Notes: generated from the letters alone by a model not told the origin. 64,000 nt of DNA from Mucidula mucida (GCA_015501055.1 JADNYV010000083.1:1-64000), one strand, 5' to 3'; positions 23,290-35,157 are shown, numbered from the stretch's first letter. Numbers and translations: made by a program.

Positions 23290-24704
23290 TCACCGCGCCG
23301 TCCTCCCCTTCAGAATGGAACTGCGGACCCCATTGTCGAGTGCGGTAGAGGAAAGGCTCCGAAGTATATTGCCCCTGGGTCCAAAGCGGCAGTGTACTTT
23401 GAGGATAGTGATAGTTCGGCGGAGGAGTTTGAGATAAAGGTCTACCAGCCCAGTCCCAAGCGCGCTTTCGGGGTTGACATTATCGAGCTGGAGATATCGG
23501 TGGAACAGCAAATAATTATGTCGGAGGAGACTGAGATGCAGTCGCGTATCAGTCCTGTGAGAGCTCACGATTGGAGGGATTGGATTGATTGGTGTCGTGT
23601 GCATGTGTGACTCCAATGGCCTCAAAAGGGAGGGCCAAGCAAGCGTGATACATACGCTAAATGGAATCGTAAAAGTCAACTTTGCGAGTAGATCAGGAAG
23701 ATTGGACCAGAAGGGATGTTGATCTGTTCTCCAGTTCAAGACGAGTGCCAACTTCTCCAAATCGCGCGAGGCGGGCCTCTCAACATGCGAGACTTGGAGT
23801 ATATGGGAAAGGACATCAGAATCAGAATTTGAAGGAGGGACAAAGATCAGGGATGGTACATTCACAAAGAACGTCATTTCTGAATGACAACAATGCGTGT
23901 AAGCTGCTGTATTTGTAGACAACAAGAGAGCCGCTTACTTGCTGGAACCACTTCAGGACCCGTATAGAGGATCACTTCCTTCACCGTGCCTTGGATCTGG
24001 AGAAACAGGTCCTCGTATGAAGGCCATATTCTCTGCATAATTGCACCCGCAACAATAAGGCGCCTAAGTTTGTGGAAGGAGATCATGGGAGGAGCCACCG
24101 ACCCCGCCAAGATTTCAGTTATGAAGGATTGCGCGTGAAGCAAGCTCAGTGTCTCTAGCGCAACCGGTACGGGGGGCACCACAGATGAGTCTCGGTCACG
24201 CACTATGTTACATCTCCGTATCTCCAAGACCGACATATCCTGGAAGGCTGATAAGATGTGCGCCACATCCTCTACAAAAAGCCCCTTCACATACTGCAGC
24301 TTGACGGTCCGCACAGAGCTTAATCTCGGAAGATCCTCAAGCAACATCTTGGACAGGGGGCCTCGGAACGTGAGAGCCTCAGTGAAGGTCACAGCCTTGA
24401 GCCGTGTGAGCCTAGTCATGATCTCGGAGACAATGCTCCAAAATTGAGGGCCATCATCCTTACCGAAAATAACGTTACAGGTTTAGACACAGTTACCGAC
24501 ATTGTGGCATTGCATGATAAAATCGCGGAAGGCCGACGGTGAGGAGTACGCGCTGATCATGACCTTTCGATAGAGGTGCAGCCTGCACTGTTGACCAAAG
24601 CACCGGATGCTCTTCAGCAAAGAAAGGAGGCTATCAAAGGCCAGCCATGCGACTTTGTCTACGATAGCATCCAGCAGCTCCTGAGGAAAGTCTGTCATCG
24701 CCAT
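23290..24704 (-). pseudogene. F-box/LRR-like protein, C-terminus replaced by antisense of A2
   Basis: Start MAMTDFPQELLDAIVDKV at 24704, an F-box-like N-terminus. An intron near 24440-24485 is followed by LRR-like segments (LEDLPRLSSVRTVKLQYVKG, MSVLEIRRCNIV, PVALETLSLLHAQSF, FHKLRRLIVAG). An intron at about 23888-23948 joins PEVVPA to KMTFFVNVPSLIFVPPS. After LPDLLAKLTFTIPFSVCITLAWPS the homology with the 37-kb copy stops at about 23635; the frame runs on to 23290 through the complement of A2 exon 3. The loss of about 590 bases between A2 and this gene explains this, giving tail-to-tail overlap of over 300 bases. F-box proteins select ubiquitylation targets in SCF complexes; the target here is unknown. 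Confidence 0.7.
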
Positions 24705-25117
24705 GTCTGGTACAACGTGGAAATGAGCAGTGTTCTGTGAGTAGTTACAGTCAATATCTATACGCGCACAAACACCGATGATGATCGCAGTGGTAGAGAT
24801 GGCCGACCCACGTGGTTGTAGTTTCAAGTAACGTCATTCCCGGTCCTGCGTAAATGAAAACTGAACAGGAATGTGTACTGGAGCATTCCCACGGGTAGAC
24901 GAACCCGAAACAACACCTGCACGGGCGCACATGTTCGAAAGGTCGAGCTACGCCCAAAGACCCCAGACAGGACCTGATGCGGGCCCAACCGCGCGCTCCA
25001 GTATCGTCGCAGCTTTGCTTTGAAGGCTTGCGCGTCCACGTCGGTGGTGTCACGCAGACAAGCACAACATGCACCCCAGAACGTATCCGTGGGCGCAAAG
25101 CAAAAGTCGTCCGTTTT
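24705..25117. other. No gene recognised
   Basis: Unique sequence between the inner end of the inverted repeat and the start of the direct repeat. Short frames only. Confidence 0.35.
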
Positions 25118-25495
25118 TGCTGGGTGACGGGCTGGTCTGAAAGTACAGGGCACCATACGAGTGAACTGACATGAAGCAGCGATAGCTGGCCCTGGGACGC
25201 AAACTTCGAAGGGAACGAAATTCACGCTGCTCATCTACGCTATCCGCTTTTGGACGCCTCGTCATCTTATTTTGCATACTCCGCCATCCGTCGACGCGTA
25301 CGTCCTGTTAATCCTAGGATGGGTGACACGCGTGAATGAAGACACGTAACGTTCATACAGACTCGCTCCGAGTGATCCATTCTCTCTCGAGACCCTAGCA
25401 TCAGAGAAAAGACAGAGGCGCATTGTACTGAAAAATACAGTGCGTTGAACGTCTACAATTCATTTTCGAATCATACTTAGCCTACTTGAAGTTTA

Positions 25496-26721
25496 CAATG
25501 ACGACTGAAATATCATCGCGCATGTCGGCCGTAGCCTTGAGAGCAGCCTCCATCTTCTCAGCATCCGTGCCAAAGAGCGTGTTCTTGATAAGGTTCTCGG
25601 CCGCATTGTTTCCACCGTCAGAGATACAGTTGTGCCCTATACACCCGAGACGAGAATATCCCAGCAGTCATCTGGAGTGAGAGGTGGGGCAACGCGTTTC
25701 GCAGCCCGTCAGATGCAAAAATGAGCATGTTACCTTCACCAAGCTCGTGGCATTCAATGTGAGCTGTGCTGAACATTTACGGCATGTTGATATGACCATC
25801 TTCTTTCCATTCACTCCAGAAACCGCTAGGAAAAGGCGCGCGATAGATCCGGCTCAGTGCTCGTGAACCCATGGAATAGGAGGCTTTAAGTTGATATGAG
25901 TGCGAGCAGCTCCAGATCGCGAAGAGCACAAACCACGTGTGACACTGAGCCCGAGAAGACGCCCATGCTGAATGATACCTGCTTCGTTCGTATGTTCACG
26001 CTGAATTCTGTCGACCTCGTCCTGGTTCCTGGCGTTGTGGGACGCGTTGAGCATGATCCGCACCCACTTGTCGTTGTGCCTACGAATGCATACTGACCTC
26101 TACTTAATTCACTTTTTTGATAGACAAACAAAGTGCACTGATACCTGCATCAGAGTCTCCTAGCGATGCCACCCAGACGTGCGTCCGGGCGCTATTGATG
26201 AACGCGATAAGGGCCGTTGAGCCTACGATGGCTAGACGTGAATCTTCAAAGGTTTGACTGCCTCGTAGCCTATGACAGCATAGATCTCCCTAGTGTCATC
26301 CCACTTCTCATGGGAAAAGTCCTCTCCCTCTGCGAAATGTTTCGTGAAGTTTTTCAGCAGCGAGTCATCGAATCTTTGAATCTCCGTCTTCATAATGTGG
26401 GGAATGTCGAGACCTTCGCGCATCTCCGCGCTAATGCGGTCGGCGATGGCGTGCGGAAGTATGCGCGACGCATACTCTGACAATCGCCATATGAACCACC
26501 ATCGATCAGCTCAAGCCAGTCACTGTTAGTATCGACAAACGTGGACGTCGCGATCTTCTTGAACGCGCTAAAACATATGTCAGATTGGAACGCAACCCAG
26601 TGGACACTATAAAGGCGCACTTGGGCCAATTCACAACATCGTCGTCGCGCGTCCGGAACTGCTCAAGAACTGTCGACACGATGTTCTTGAGGACCTGGAA
26701 GAAATCGTCACCCTCCACCAT
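25496..26721 (-). pseudogene. PP2C-type protein phosphatase, degenerate copy
   Basis: Mg/Mn-dependent Ser/Thr phosphatase family. Visible blocks on the minus strand: SEYASRILPHAIAD, then DDTREIYAVIGYEAVK, HVWVASLGDSDA, HNARNQDEVDRIQREH and a final DMRDDMSVVIVNF-like C-terminus. Compared with the 46-kb copy it has extra lesions: a deletion removing the TALIAF neighbourhood's frame, loss of the TALGDF intron region and about 50 missing bases before the C-terminus. The catalytic DGH box is replaced by IDGGSYG followed by a frame change, as in the other copy. A pseudogene with little doubt. Confidence 0.75.
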
Positions 26722-27237
26722 AAGTCCCTTCCGCGCATCGTCAAGGAATTTCTACCATGCCGTGAGACTGTGAGTTACGAGAAAAGTTGAAGAGGACGAA
26801 CATTAAACAAGCTCGAGCTAGTTCCCATAACAAAGCCCGTTTCATTTAGGCCTTCAACACACAACGAGCTGTTGTCTGGCTTGCCTCTGTGAGCTTGGAG
26901 CCAACGAATCTCAGGTCGGCGGCAGCAGAGAGACCTGGGTCAAAAGAAGCCAACTCAAGGGGAGAAATCTGCGCCGCCATTCACGGGTTCCTGTATATTC
27001 GGCCATCCGTTCGCGTACAACGACGATGTAAGCCACGATCCGCCTGGGGTATACATCACTTTCAATTCTAGTGTGAAGCAGGAAAAGCATTGATAATGGG
27101 ATGAAGATATCTACAAGATGGAGATTTACAGGCCGAGCAGGAAATGATCTATGCGACCGGCTCATCATCACGGGCGCTGACGGGAACTCTATGAGCCACC
27201 GAAACCAAAATAGCAAAGACGCAACCTACTGATACCG

Positions 27238-28331
27238 CTAGTGCAGATGTTCTTCCAGATAAGTCACAAACCCTGCGGCAATACTCTGCTCCTGCCAATC
27301 CACCGCGCCTTTCTCCGTCGTTCCAAGGGTGATGGCTTTCTTGTGCACAGTAACGAACTGCCGCTTTAGCCTCTGCAATTCTGACAACGTCACATTTCGC
27401 CCGGGAAGCATGATCTTGATAGTCAGTGTGGGTGTTATCGCCAGTTGCATTGGCCCGCCATACGACCCAGACGAGGATTGCTCGGACATTATCGCGGAGA
27501 CGGTAGCCAGCGTCGTATTTTCAAGATTAAGGAGTGCATCTGTAGGCGCTTTCGTTATCTAGCTGAACGGTTAGAGGAGTGATGGGAAGCAAGAATAGAA
27601 GGGACGGACTGAGAGAGTGCCGGAGTTGGGGGGTTTAACGTCGCCGGACATGATGGCTTTCCAAATGTCGGAGGACGGAATACCGTCATCCGTCCACAAA
27701 AGCGTGAATAGAGGAGAATCCCATCGGACCATAGAAGAAGGCTCCTCAAATCGTTGGATAAGATTATCCAGCCTATCCGACCGTCAGTTGGACGTTGGAG
27801 ACGGATGAACCGTAACACACGTATCGGCTGTGTATCTCTCCCCTTCCGGTCGCGCTTCATTTCGTGCACGACATTGATCCGGCGTTGATACGACAAAAAC
27901 CTACTTGAACCCGAGGTCAATGTCAGGCATTCGAGGAGCAGGGGTGGCTTACAGTCGCTACACGAACTTTGAACTCTCTGGCCGCACAGTATATCTGGTA
28001 CCGGAATCCCTTAATATAATTAGGCGCGTCAAGTATCACGATATTGTTCGGCGATATTTGGCGCTGCAGATTGGTGAACAGGGTGCCTCTAGCTGGCTTC
28101 TCCGAGCGACTGTCTGGAAGGCTGAGCGCCTTCGTACCAGCAACTGAGATAATGCACACCGTTGTAAGCCGAGCGGCTGATATTTAGGGAATGGTCCGAG
28201 ATTACCACAATTTTGTATTGAGGTCCAGTGTATTCCGGGTCGTTTAGTTTGGATTCGATAAAGTCCGATATTTGTTTGGCCCGCCGAGTTTTTCCACTGC
28301 AAGGATATCCAGAGATCGTAATCAAGGCCAT
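27238..28331 (-). CDS. KTI12: KTI12-like Elongator-associated P-loop protein, copy 1
   Basis: Cytosolic/nuclear ATPase that works with Elongator in making 5-methoxycarbonylmethyl-type wobble uridines in tRNA. Start MALITISGYPCSGKT at 28331, with the P-loop in the first 15 residues. Five exons. The intron at about 28176-28132 gives AYN-DSRSEKPARGTLFTNLQRQ, then ILDAPNYIKGFRYQIYCAARE, an intron, FVVSTPDQCRARNEA, an intron, LDNLIQRFEEPSSMVRWDSPLF, an intron with a CTAG acceptor, ITKAPTDALLNLE, and the family's C-terminal LQRLKRQFVTVHKKAI helix ending YLEEHLH. All joins keep frame; about 280 residues, normal for the family. An apparently identical copy is at 47882-48975. Downstream of it (same strand) lies the PP2C remnant. 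Confidence 0.92.
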
Positions 28332-28434
28332 CTACGGGATTGTACGTGGGAGGGTGGGATGGAGAGAGGTATGGGGAATTCAAGATGGTGGTAAAAGGAA
28401 AAGCTAAGTGTGGCTGTGCATTGGATTTCCCGTC

Positions 28435-28763
28435 ATGTGACTCGCGACGCGCGGTGCGCGCCGCCACTGCCATCGAAGATCGATTCGTGATGGAGAAATC
28501 TGCCAGGCACAACATGATGCAGATCCTGGTAAGAGACCATGCCTCGCGATAAGTAGTCACCTTGAGCAGAAGCGAATTAGAGTATGAAGACCACCGAACA
28601 CTGTCTGCCACAACAAAATGATTCGCCACTACTTCTCATTGAAATCCGGTATTGTATCACTGACAGAGACACATTTACGAGAGGCCAGTTGTCTGCCATT
28701 GAACAACGCAGTAAGCGAGAAGATCATCATGAATCTACTTGGAGTCATGTAAAGAGGCTCTAA
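28435..28763. other. No gene recognised
   Basis: Short unique spacer beyond the direct repeat, including the upstream region of KTI12 copy 1. The promoter part next to KTI12 (28332-28434) is repeated at the other copy; the rest is not. Confidence 0.35.
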
Positions 28764-30504
28764 TTATCGAAACGTCTCATCTAGTTCACCTCGATCATTT
28801 CGTAGATAAACGTTTTTCAGACGACGGCGGATGGCGATGTCACTGCGTAACAAGGTAAAGAAAGATGAAAAGGACGGGAAGGAATGCCAGGCATTCAGGG
28901 AGCTGCCACAGCCGCCACCCCCAAGAGCTCTGAGATTAATGTTGCGCCTTTTCAGATCCGGCGCTTTGTCATCTTCAAGATCGTCCTTAATGTCTTGCAA
29001 AGCGACATCATGTGGCCGTACAGTCGACATTTTAGTCTGCTCGATTTCGTCACAATCATTCTCTAGATACCAAACAAATCAGTCGGCGAAGACGTTTTCC
29101 AAACAAGCGTACCAGAGGACGTATCGCGCTTGGTTTCGACAAGCTCTTCATTTCCTGTGTCGGCAGCTTCCTCCGCCGCCCACAGGCCAACCAGTTGTTC
29201 CTCGAGTTCGGCGCACATCCGAGTCTCCACGTCGTCCTTCTCCACCTGTAATCCAGCGCAATGTTCCTCTAGATGAACAATCCGAGCGCGGGATGAAGCT
29301 AGCTGAGCTTCGAGCTGTCCTTTCTGCTCCTCCGAAACAGCGTATCGTGTTTTGAGCTCGGCCACCCGAGCTTCCATTCGCTCTTTATCTTTGTGCAGCG
29401 AATCCACCTGGTCGTGACATAAAACAAGCTGTTCCTTGGCTTCTCGAAGCGCCTCGTCGCGGATTTGCAAGTCGGCATGCGCATTCGCTTGAGTGTCGTT
29501 CTCTCCCTGGATGACGCTGTACTTAGCGACTAGCGCCTCCTTTTCCTGCAGCAGTGCTGCGTAGGCTTGCTGGTGCTGGAGACGGTCGAAGGATACTTGG
29601 GCGGCAATTCCCTCCTTTGCCACACGCAGAGCGTCTTTCTGCTGTTGGAGTTCCGAGCGCTCGGAAGCTACATTGGCGTCAGGAGCTTCTCTCGCTGCGG
29701 CAGATCCAAGCCGGAGGGATGACACTTGGGCTTGGAGCGCCACGGTGTGTCTCTGCAGCTCCTCGCATTGGCGACGAAGCGCGGCCTGTTCCTCCGCCTG
29801 CAGATCGGTACTACTTCGTTCACGGCTGGTGATGACTGGAACAAGGCAAGGCTTTTTTGAGATGACGAAGCCACAGAGAAATTAGGACGCACCAGCAAGA
29901 GACGTATCTGTATGCTGTTGAAGAAATTCGTCTGGCGGTGAATTAGGCCCGCCATCTGTACCCAACCGTTCTGATGCACTGAGAAGTTCAAAATATTAAT
30001 GCAAAGACTCAAGGAAACATGTAGAGGATGACAAACGTCGCGGCCCCATTTTCGCCACGCACCGCCGCGACGGTGTCATCAACGCGAGAGACGGAATCAA
30101 TTTTACGTTTCTTTTTGCGATAGTTTTCGGCAAGGCATTTATACGCCTTTTCGACGGCCGCCTCGTCTCCCCACCTGTCCGGCTGAATCGACTTCCACTC
30201 GTTCGGGCGGGGCATCTTCATACCACCCGGGAATCGCACCGCGGTATCAGCGTTGTCGCTGAGCAGGCGGGCTTTCCACGCGTCCTGATTGTTGAGCTCG
30301 TTCTCCTTGACAATGATCTCCTTTCCGAAACCATGTTGTTTCGCCTCCAGCCACTCGAAGATGTGGCTGACGAGTGGGAGTTTTTTGGGGACGTCTTTGA
30401 AGCGAATTTCAACTGTGGTACTAATGTGAGAAGCAGAGAATGGGCCAGTAACACATCTCACCTGGACCTTCGAACATGGATGTAGCGATTCCTACGGTGT
30501 GCAT
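28764..30504 (-). CDS. Coiled-coil protein B1 (tandem paralogue of B2)
   Basis: Not recognised. Start MHTVGIATSMFEGP at 30504; an intron with acceptor just before VEIRFKDVPKKLPLVS. An N-terminal domain of about 130 residues (HIFEWLEAK, NELNNQDAWKARLLSDNAD, RPNEWKSIQPDRWGDEAAVEKAY, basic KKKRKID) is followed after one or more introns by about 200 residues of heptad-rich coiled coil (29063-29743; e.g. QVDSLHKDKERMEARVAELK). A GTACGC-donor intron near 29113-29066 leads to a C-terminal exon ending at 28764. The KKKRK stretch may be a nuclear signal. The C-terminal exon is more diverged from B2 than the rest and lacks the leucine-zipper-like end. Likely a structural or DNA-associated protein, but no function is assigned. 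Confidence 0.6.
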
Positions 30505-31814
30505 AAATTTTCAGAAAGTCGGAGGCGCAGCCTGGGTGATTTTTCGGGAGAAGGGCAAGGTTCAAGGCGAACAGAAAGCGCAATTGTTTTTGGATCACTC
30601 TCACGCGCACTCAATTGAAGAATCGCCTTCAATCAATCATCAGCCCAAGAAGCCGATTATGCTTTTCTCTCGTTACATGGGCTTCTTCAGAGTTACGTGT
30701 TTGAACGAGTCAGTGCAGTCGAATTCCCTTGTTACCAAATGAATGTCTCACTAGCGTGGCGTTATGGACTCTGGATAGAAGACAGGCGCAAAATCTACTG
30801 TGACTGTCGTCTCTTTGACACTCATCTCAGTCCAGCTCCCACGCATGCCGAAGCGAGAAAACTCACTGATGTTCTCGGGCTCCATGACAACCTCAGTAAC
30901 ACAGGCGGTGAAAAGCCGCAAAGCGGAATAGGAGTGCACCTTTGCTTCAACGCGCGCGGATGCAGCGTCTGGAGATGGTGGAAGGAAACGTAGTTCGTGG
31001 AGGGGGCCAGACTCCTCATCATCATCATCAATTACTCGGCACGGACCTATCTAGATCGCCGGACGCTAGGCTACAGTACGACACAAATGTACTGTACATT
31101 TTCCTAACTACCCTTTACTTTACCAACAAGCCAATCTCGCAGCAAGACACCACCGCCTCCTGCGGTAGAGCTTGGAAGCTCAGCAAACGGAAAGACCAGG
31201 ATCATGACCCCTCAGGCATAGATCCTGTCTCGGTGTAACACGGTATATTTCTCATGTCCATGGAACTGGACCGCTATGTGCTGTCTTTCTGTAAAAGAAA
31301 ACAAAAATCCTGCTCGAAGTGGCCTTCGCATCAAGCAAATCTCGAAACGGCAAGGTCCGTTCGGAGTTTCAAAGTCGAGACCATGCCGGAGGCGGCAATG
31401 CATTGTCCGAATCTTAATTTATTTTTCATGGCAGCGCCTGCCCGCTCGACAGCGAATCAACTGCTCTTGGAAGCTTATTCTACGAGATTGGCAGGAAAGC
31501 ATATGAAATCCTCATGTCAGACACGTCGACCATGGACACCACAGCCGCAAATTTGGCTAGGCTCGCGTCACTGTGTAGGCGATATGGTGAGATTCTAAAA
31601 ATGGATTTTGATAGATTTTGATGAGCCAGGGCAACTGTCAATGCCCGTTAGTGCCGAGCTTGTACGCTTTGGGTAACTCGATGCCGATACAGTACGCGAG
31701 TCGCGACCCATACAGAGGCGCTTTGAAGAATAGGTAAATCAATCAGAGCATGACGGACACTACTTATTCGAGGTACCGAACAACAGAGAAAATACAAGGG
31801 GGGATACCAGACAT
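30505..31814. other. Spacer between B1 and B2, no firm gene
   Basis: About 1.3 kb. A possible exon on the minus strand around 30751-30939 has no recognisable domain. Poly-CAT stretch (TCATCATCATCATCAAT) at about 31017. Nothing else supported. Confidence 0.35.
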
Positions 31815-33350
31815 TCAAGGAGCTGCCGCCGCCTCCAAGAGCTCTACCACCAAAGTGAGATTCTTGTTGCGCTTCTTCAAATCCGCATTCTCTTCTTCAA
31901 GATCGTTGTTCTTTGCTTGCAAAGCAACGTTGTGTGCTAGTACGGCCGCCAGTTCATTCTGCTCGTTTTCGTCGGTTTCATTTTCTAGAAAACAAAATAG
32001 TTCAGTCCGCCGCGAAGACGTTTTCCAAAACGAGCGTACCAGAGGGCGTATCGCTGAGCCTGCCAGCGACTTCGACGAGCTCTTCAACTCTCAGGTCAGC
32101 AGCTTCCTTCTCCACCCGCAGAGCAGCCAGTCGTTTCTCGAAATCGGCGCGCATCTGAGCCTCCACTTCCTCCTTCTGCACCTGTAACCCAGCGCTCTGT
32201 TCCTCTAGATGAACGACCCGAGCACGGGCTGAAGCTAGCTCCGCTTCAAGCTGTCCTTTCTCGACCTCCGAAACAGCGTATCGGGTTTCAAGCTCGGCTA
32301 CCCGAGCTTCCATTCGTTCTTTATCTTTGTGCAGAGAATCCACCTGGTCCCGCCATAAAACAAGCTTTTCCTTGGCTTCTCGAAGCGCCTCGTAGTGGAG
32401 TTTCAAGTCGGCAAGCGCATCCGCGTGAGATTCCTTTTCTCTCTGCATCGTGTTGTATCTATCTATTAGCGTCTTTTTCTCTATCTGCAGTGCCTCGCAC
32501 TCTAGCAGGTGCTGCAGGCGGTCAAGGGCTTCTTCAGGGATTGCCTCCAGCGCCGCTCGCACCTCGCGTAGGTTGGCGCACAGGCCCGAAGCTACCGGGG
32601 CACCAGCAGCTTCGGCACATTTAAGACGATGGGAAGACAGCGGGGCAATGTTTTGTGTCTGCAGCTCGGGGCCATTAAGTTTCGGGAGGGCGGCGACTTC
32701 GACTTTTTTTTATCTAAGACGACGAAGGGATAGAAAAGCGTAGGACGCACCATTCTGGAACATATGTCTATGCTGTTGAGGAGGTCCCGAACTCTCTGTA
32801 GTACGCAATCGCTGTGATGCTCTAAACAGTTGACATGATAAATGCAATGCCTCAAGGAGACTAGTAGAGGAATGACCAACCTGTCAGCCGCCGCCGCCGC
32901 CGCCACCGAATCAAGCTCAATTTTCCTCTTACGCTGTGCTTGACGATAGTTTTTCCCAAGTCGATTGTACACCTCCTCGACGGCCTTTGCCTCGTCTCCC
33001 CACCTCTCTCTGTCCGGCCGGATGGACTTCCACTCCATCGGATGGGGCAGTCTCGTATCGCCCGGAAATTGCGCCGCAATATCAGCATTGTCATTGATCA
33101 GGCGGGCTTTCCACTCATTCGGATTGTCGACCTCGTTCTCTCTGAGAACGATCTGCCTTCCTAGCCCAGGTTTCTTCGCCTCCAGCCACTCGAAGATGCG
33201 GCTGAGGAGTGGGAGGCGCTTGGGGTCGTCTTTCCAGCGAACCTCGACTGCCATGGGTATGTTGGAACTTCCAAAGAACGGATGTGGCAACGCGGATATC
33301 GCACTTGGACCTGGAGACATTGGTATACTAGGGACTCCTACGGCGGGCAT
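31815..33350 (-). CDS. Coiled-coil protein B2 (tandem paralogue of B1)
   Basis: Not recognised. Start MPAVGVPSIPMSPGP at 33350. N-terminal domain matching B1: VEVRWKDDPKRLPLLSRIF, EWKARLINDNADIAAQFPGD, MEWKSIRPDRERWGDEAK, then QRKRKIELDSV and an alanine run. After two introns (donors near 32885 and 32755) a long coiled coil spans about 32560-32030 with strict heptads (ERMEARVAELETRYAVSEVEKG). A GTACGC donor in front of the last exon gives ENETDENEQNELAAVLAHN and a zipper-like LEEENADLKKRNKNLTLVVELLE end. The open frames and conserved splice positions suggest a functional gene. It duplicates B1 head to tail about 3 kb away. Confidence 0.65.
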
Positions 33351-33661
33351 GTTATTGGAGGGAGCGCAGTTGCTTGTTCGGGGAGAAGTGCAAGATCGAA
33401 GGGGGACAGACAGCGTAATAGTGGGGTTTCGATCAAGGATATAGTAAAGTCACACGTGCACTCAATTGATTCAATCAATCAGCCCAAGAAGCTGAATATA
33501 CTTTCTCTCGTTACACGGGCCCCTTGTTCATACGAAGTAGGACGAGTCATCCATCTCGCTATGGTAGCCTTAGTTATAGTCTTGACTTCGAGTGAAAGAC
33601 GAGGGCGCACTTTATGGAACGAGTCCTCTCCGCAGGACTCACACATCGCACCAGACTACTT

Positions 33662-34094
33662 TCAGGCCGAGATTCCCGCATATTGAGAACGAACAAAACC
33701 CACTGATGTTCGCGCGCTATGACATCCAGAGCCGGACTCTGTCATCAGGAACGCGATTAGACGTTGCAGTAGTGAAGTGCAAGGCTTCAAACCTGCGAGA
33801 AAGCTGGGCCAAGTTGTATGACTAGCGCTCAAAGTGGATAAAATGGGGATAGGAACGTACGCGTGAACGACGAGCTGTGCATTAAGCCACGGATAGCAGC
33901 TCGTATGTTCACAAAGTTTTCCGCCCACACCCGCATCTCTCTGCTCTGACCCCATGAATTTTGGTGCGTATCGCGGTCGAGTCGCTAGGTTTGTACCCAT
34001 CAGCAGAATCGCCGTGCAGGATGATGGTAAGTAGTGTTATTTGTTTCAAAAAGGAAAACACATGAAACGCGTTGGTTGAGTTTGGGAGACCCAT
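33662..34094 (-). pseudogene. Hypothetical gene remnant C1
   Basis: Not recognised. MGLPNSTNAF at 34094 is followed by an intron and LMGTNLATRPRYAPKFMG and LCEHTSCYPWLNAQLVVHA. A diverged copy, C2, at 49411-50080 has LLMGTNLLATRPRYALKF and VGSCKSPGCSHSA, so a cysteine-containing patch is shared. Both lie next to a tRNA-like sequence on the same strand. Frames are short; probably decayed. Confidence 0.3.
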
Positions 34095-34190
34095 GGTCTA
34101 GTGTCAGGACCGATTTTCCTTCAATGTCTATCAAGCCAGTATGAGAGCTAGTCTTGTGAGAAAAGAAGCAACCGCTCATTCTTCTATACG

Positions 34191-34263
34191 ACGACTGGCC
34201 TGAGTCGAACAGGCGTACAATTCAAATGAGTTTAAATGTGCATTACCGCTAAGCTACAGTTGT
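34191..34263 (-). tRNA. tRNA-like sequence, probably a tRNA pseudogene
   Basis: On the minus strand, 73 nt. It has a good A box (TAGCTTAGCGGTAATGC), a T arm GCCTG-TTCGACT-CAGGC with B box, and an acceptor stem of ACAACTG against CAGTCGT with one mismatch. The anticodon arm does not fold into 5 bp with a 7-nt loop, so no isotype is assigned. A second copy at 50178-50250 has a perfect acceptor stem but the same odd centre. Confidence 0.45.
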
Positions 34264-34636
34264 CTTTGCCTCTCCCACGACTCATCTTCATCCATTATGA
34301 GTGTCAGGTTTTTTCGCACAAAGCGAACAAGAGGAGTTAAAGCAAGTTCGTAGAGGTCTTGCAATCGGATTTCCTATTCAACCCGGATGAAAAATTCAGC
34401 CCAGTAACGAAGAGTCTTCAATGGTTCCAAGGCTCAAACACCGAGCCGAGAGACCTTCCACACGATGCAGTTGTCGTCCGGACTCTTTTCTTCTCATAAT
34501 GCAATGCTCGACTCGTCCCAGATCAATCGAACCCGGCTTGACGCTAAATCGGGGCGGAACATCTGAGCAGTGATTAAAGCAACTCAAAGCGACGCTGTCC
34601 TTGTCTTTGTATATACTCGGTATGTGATCACGATGG
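34264..34636. other. No gene recognised
   Basis: Spacer between the tRNA-like sequence and the start of the A3 duplication. Short frames only. Confidence 0.3.
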
Positions 34637-35150
34637 TTCAGCGCTTGGGCTCTTGGTTGGATAGGAGGAGGATGCGGGAAGTTCCGAGCAGCAGTCATCA
34701 TTATTAGGTAACGCTGCTTTTCAACGAACAGTGACATTCAACACCAAGGCGCTCTTACTGGGCCATAGTATCGCTACCACGGTATACACCACACGGCTAA
34801 TGTTGCTTTCTATACACGGAAATTCAAAGGGTCTTGTCAACGTCATCCATCGGTCAAAGCGACTCTGACCACTTTGTCAATAGAAGATCTGACGGTAGCA
34901 AGTCCTAGACTCTACGCCGATCTCCTCTAACCACCGGATCCTACTGTTCCCGAACAAAGATGGCTCAGGTCCACACTCTGCGCGGGGCCATTGTCCCGAC
35001 CAAATATATCCAGCCACAATATCTGTCGATGGTCAAAGCGCACAAGTCCAAATCGTGGCAGCCTGGCCCTGAACTTGTGCCACTGGCTCATTGTCTGCTC
35101 TTTGGCTTTGATTACGCAAGACGTCCTTTGGCCGCCAAGTGTGGACGACA

Positions 35151-35157
35151 TATATAA
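35151..35157 (+). promoter_or_regulatory. TATA box of A3
   Basis: TATATAA, 78 bases before the ATG at 35235, in the same context as A2. Confidence 0.6.

Larger units (their letters stand above)
20700..23348 (+). pseudogene. Family-A member A2, split by a retrotransposon and frameshifted
   Basis: ATG 20700 begins MSAPESSSTSDIAHWLCALLFTI-type sequence. Exon 1 ends at a GTTAGT donor near 20800, and exon 2 opens DFVLSSQYKTIF. Exon 2 is interrupted at 20940 by the 1.74-kb element and resumes at 22684 with the LFHIVVFSLRFYSQTELL coding region, ending in a GTGAGT donor. Exon 3 runs to a stop at 23348. Compared with A3, five bases are missing after SPSEWN, which replaces the last 95 or so residues by GPHCRVR; the lost frame is still open to 23608 (KVYQPSPKRAFG to WRDWIDWCRVHV). 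The deletion is shared with the right-arm copy, the insertion is not. The order is therefore deletion, inverted duplication, insertion. Confidence 0.82.
16513..24555. repeat. Left arm of the 26-kb-spaced inverted repeat
   Basis: Matches the reverse complement of 50620-56947; coordinates add to about 73460 before the retrotransposon and about 75174 after it. Predicted proteins of the two arms differ at only a few positions. The left arm contains a 1.74-kb insertion that the right lacks. The outer break falls just inside the proline-rich gene; the inner break falls inside the F-box domain coding region. Confidence 0.95.
25118..28434. repeat. Direct repeat, copy 1 (PP2C-KTI12)
   Basis: Matches 45756-49078 in the same orientation. 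From 26480 to 28434 the offset is a constant 20644 and the predicted peptides are identical apart from a few differences near the PP2C start. To the left the copies carry indels summing to about 50 bases and many substitutions. Homology ends at CCCGTCA on both sides. Confidence 0.95.
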
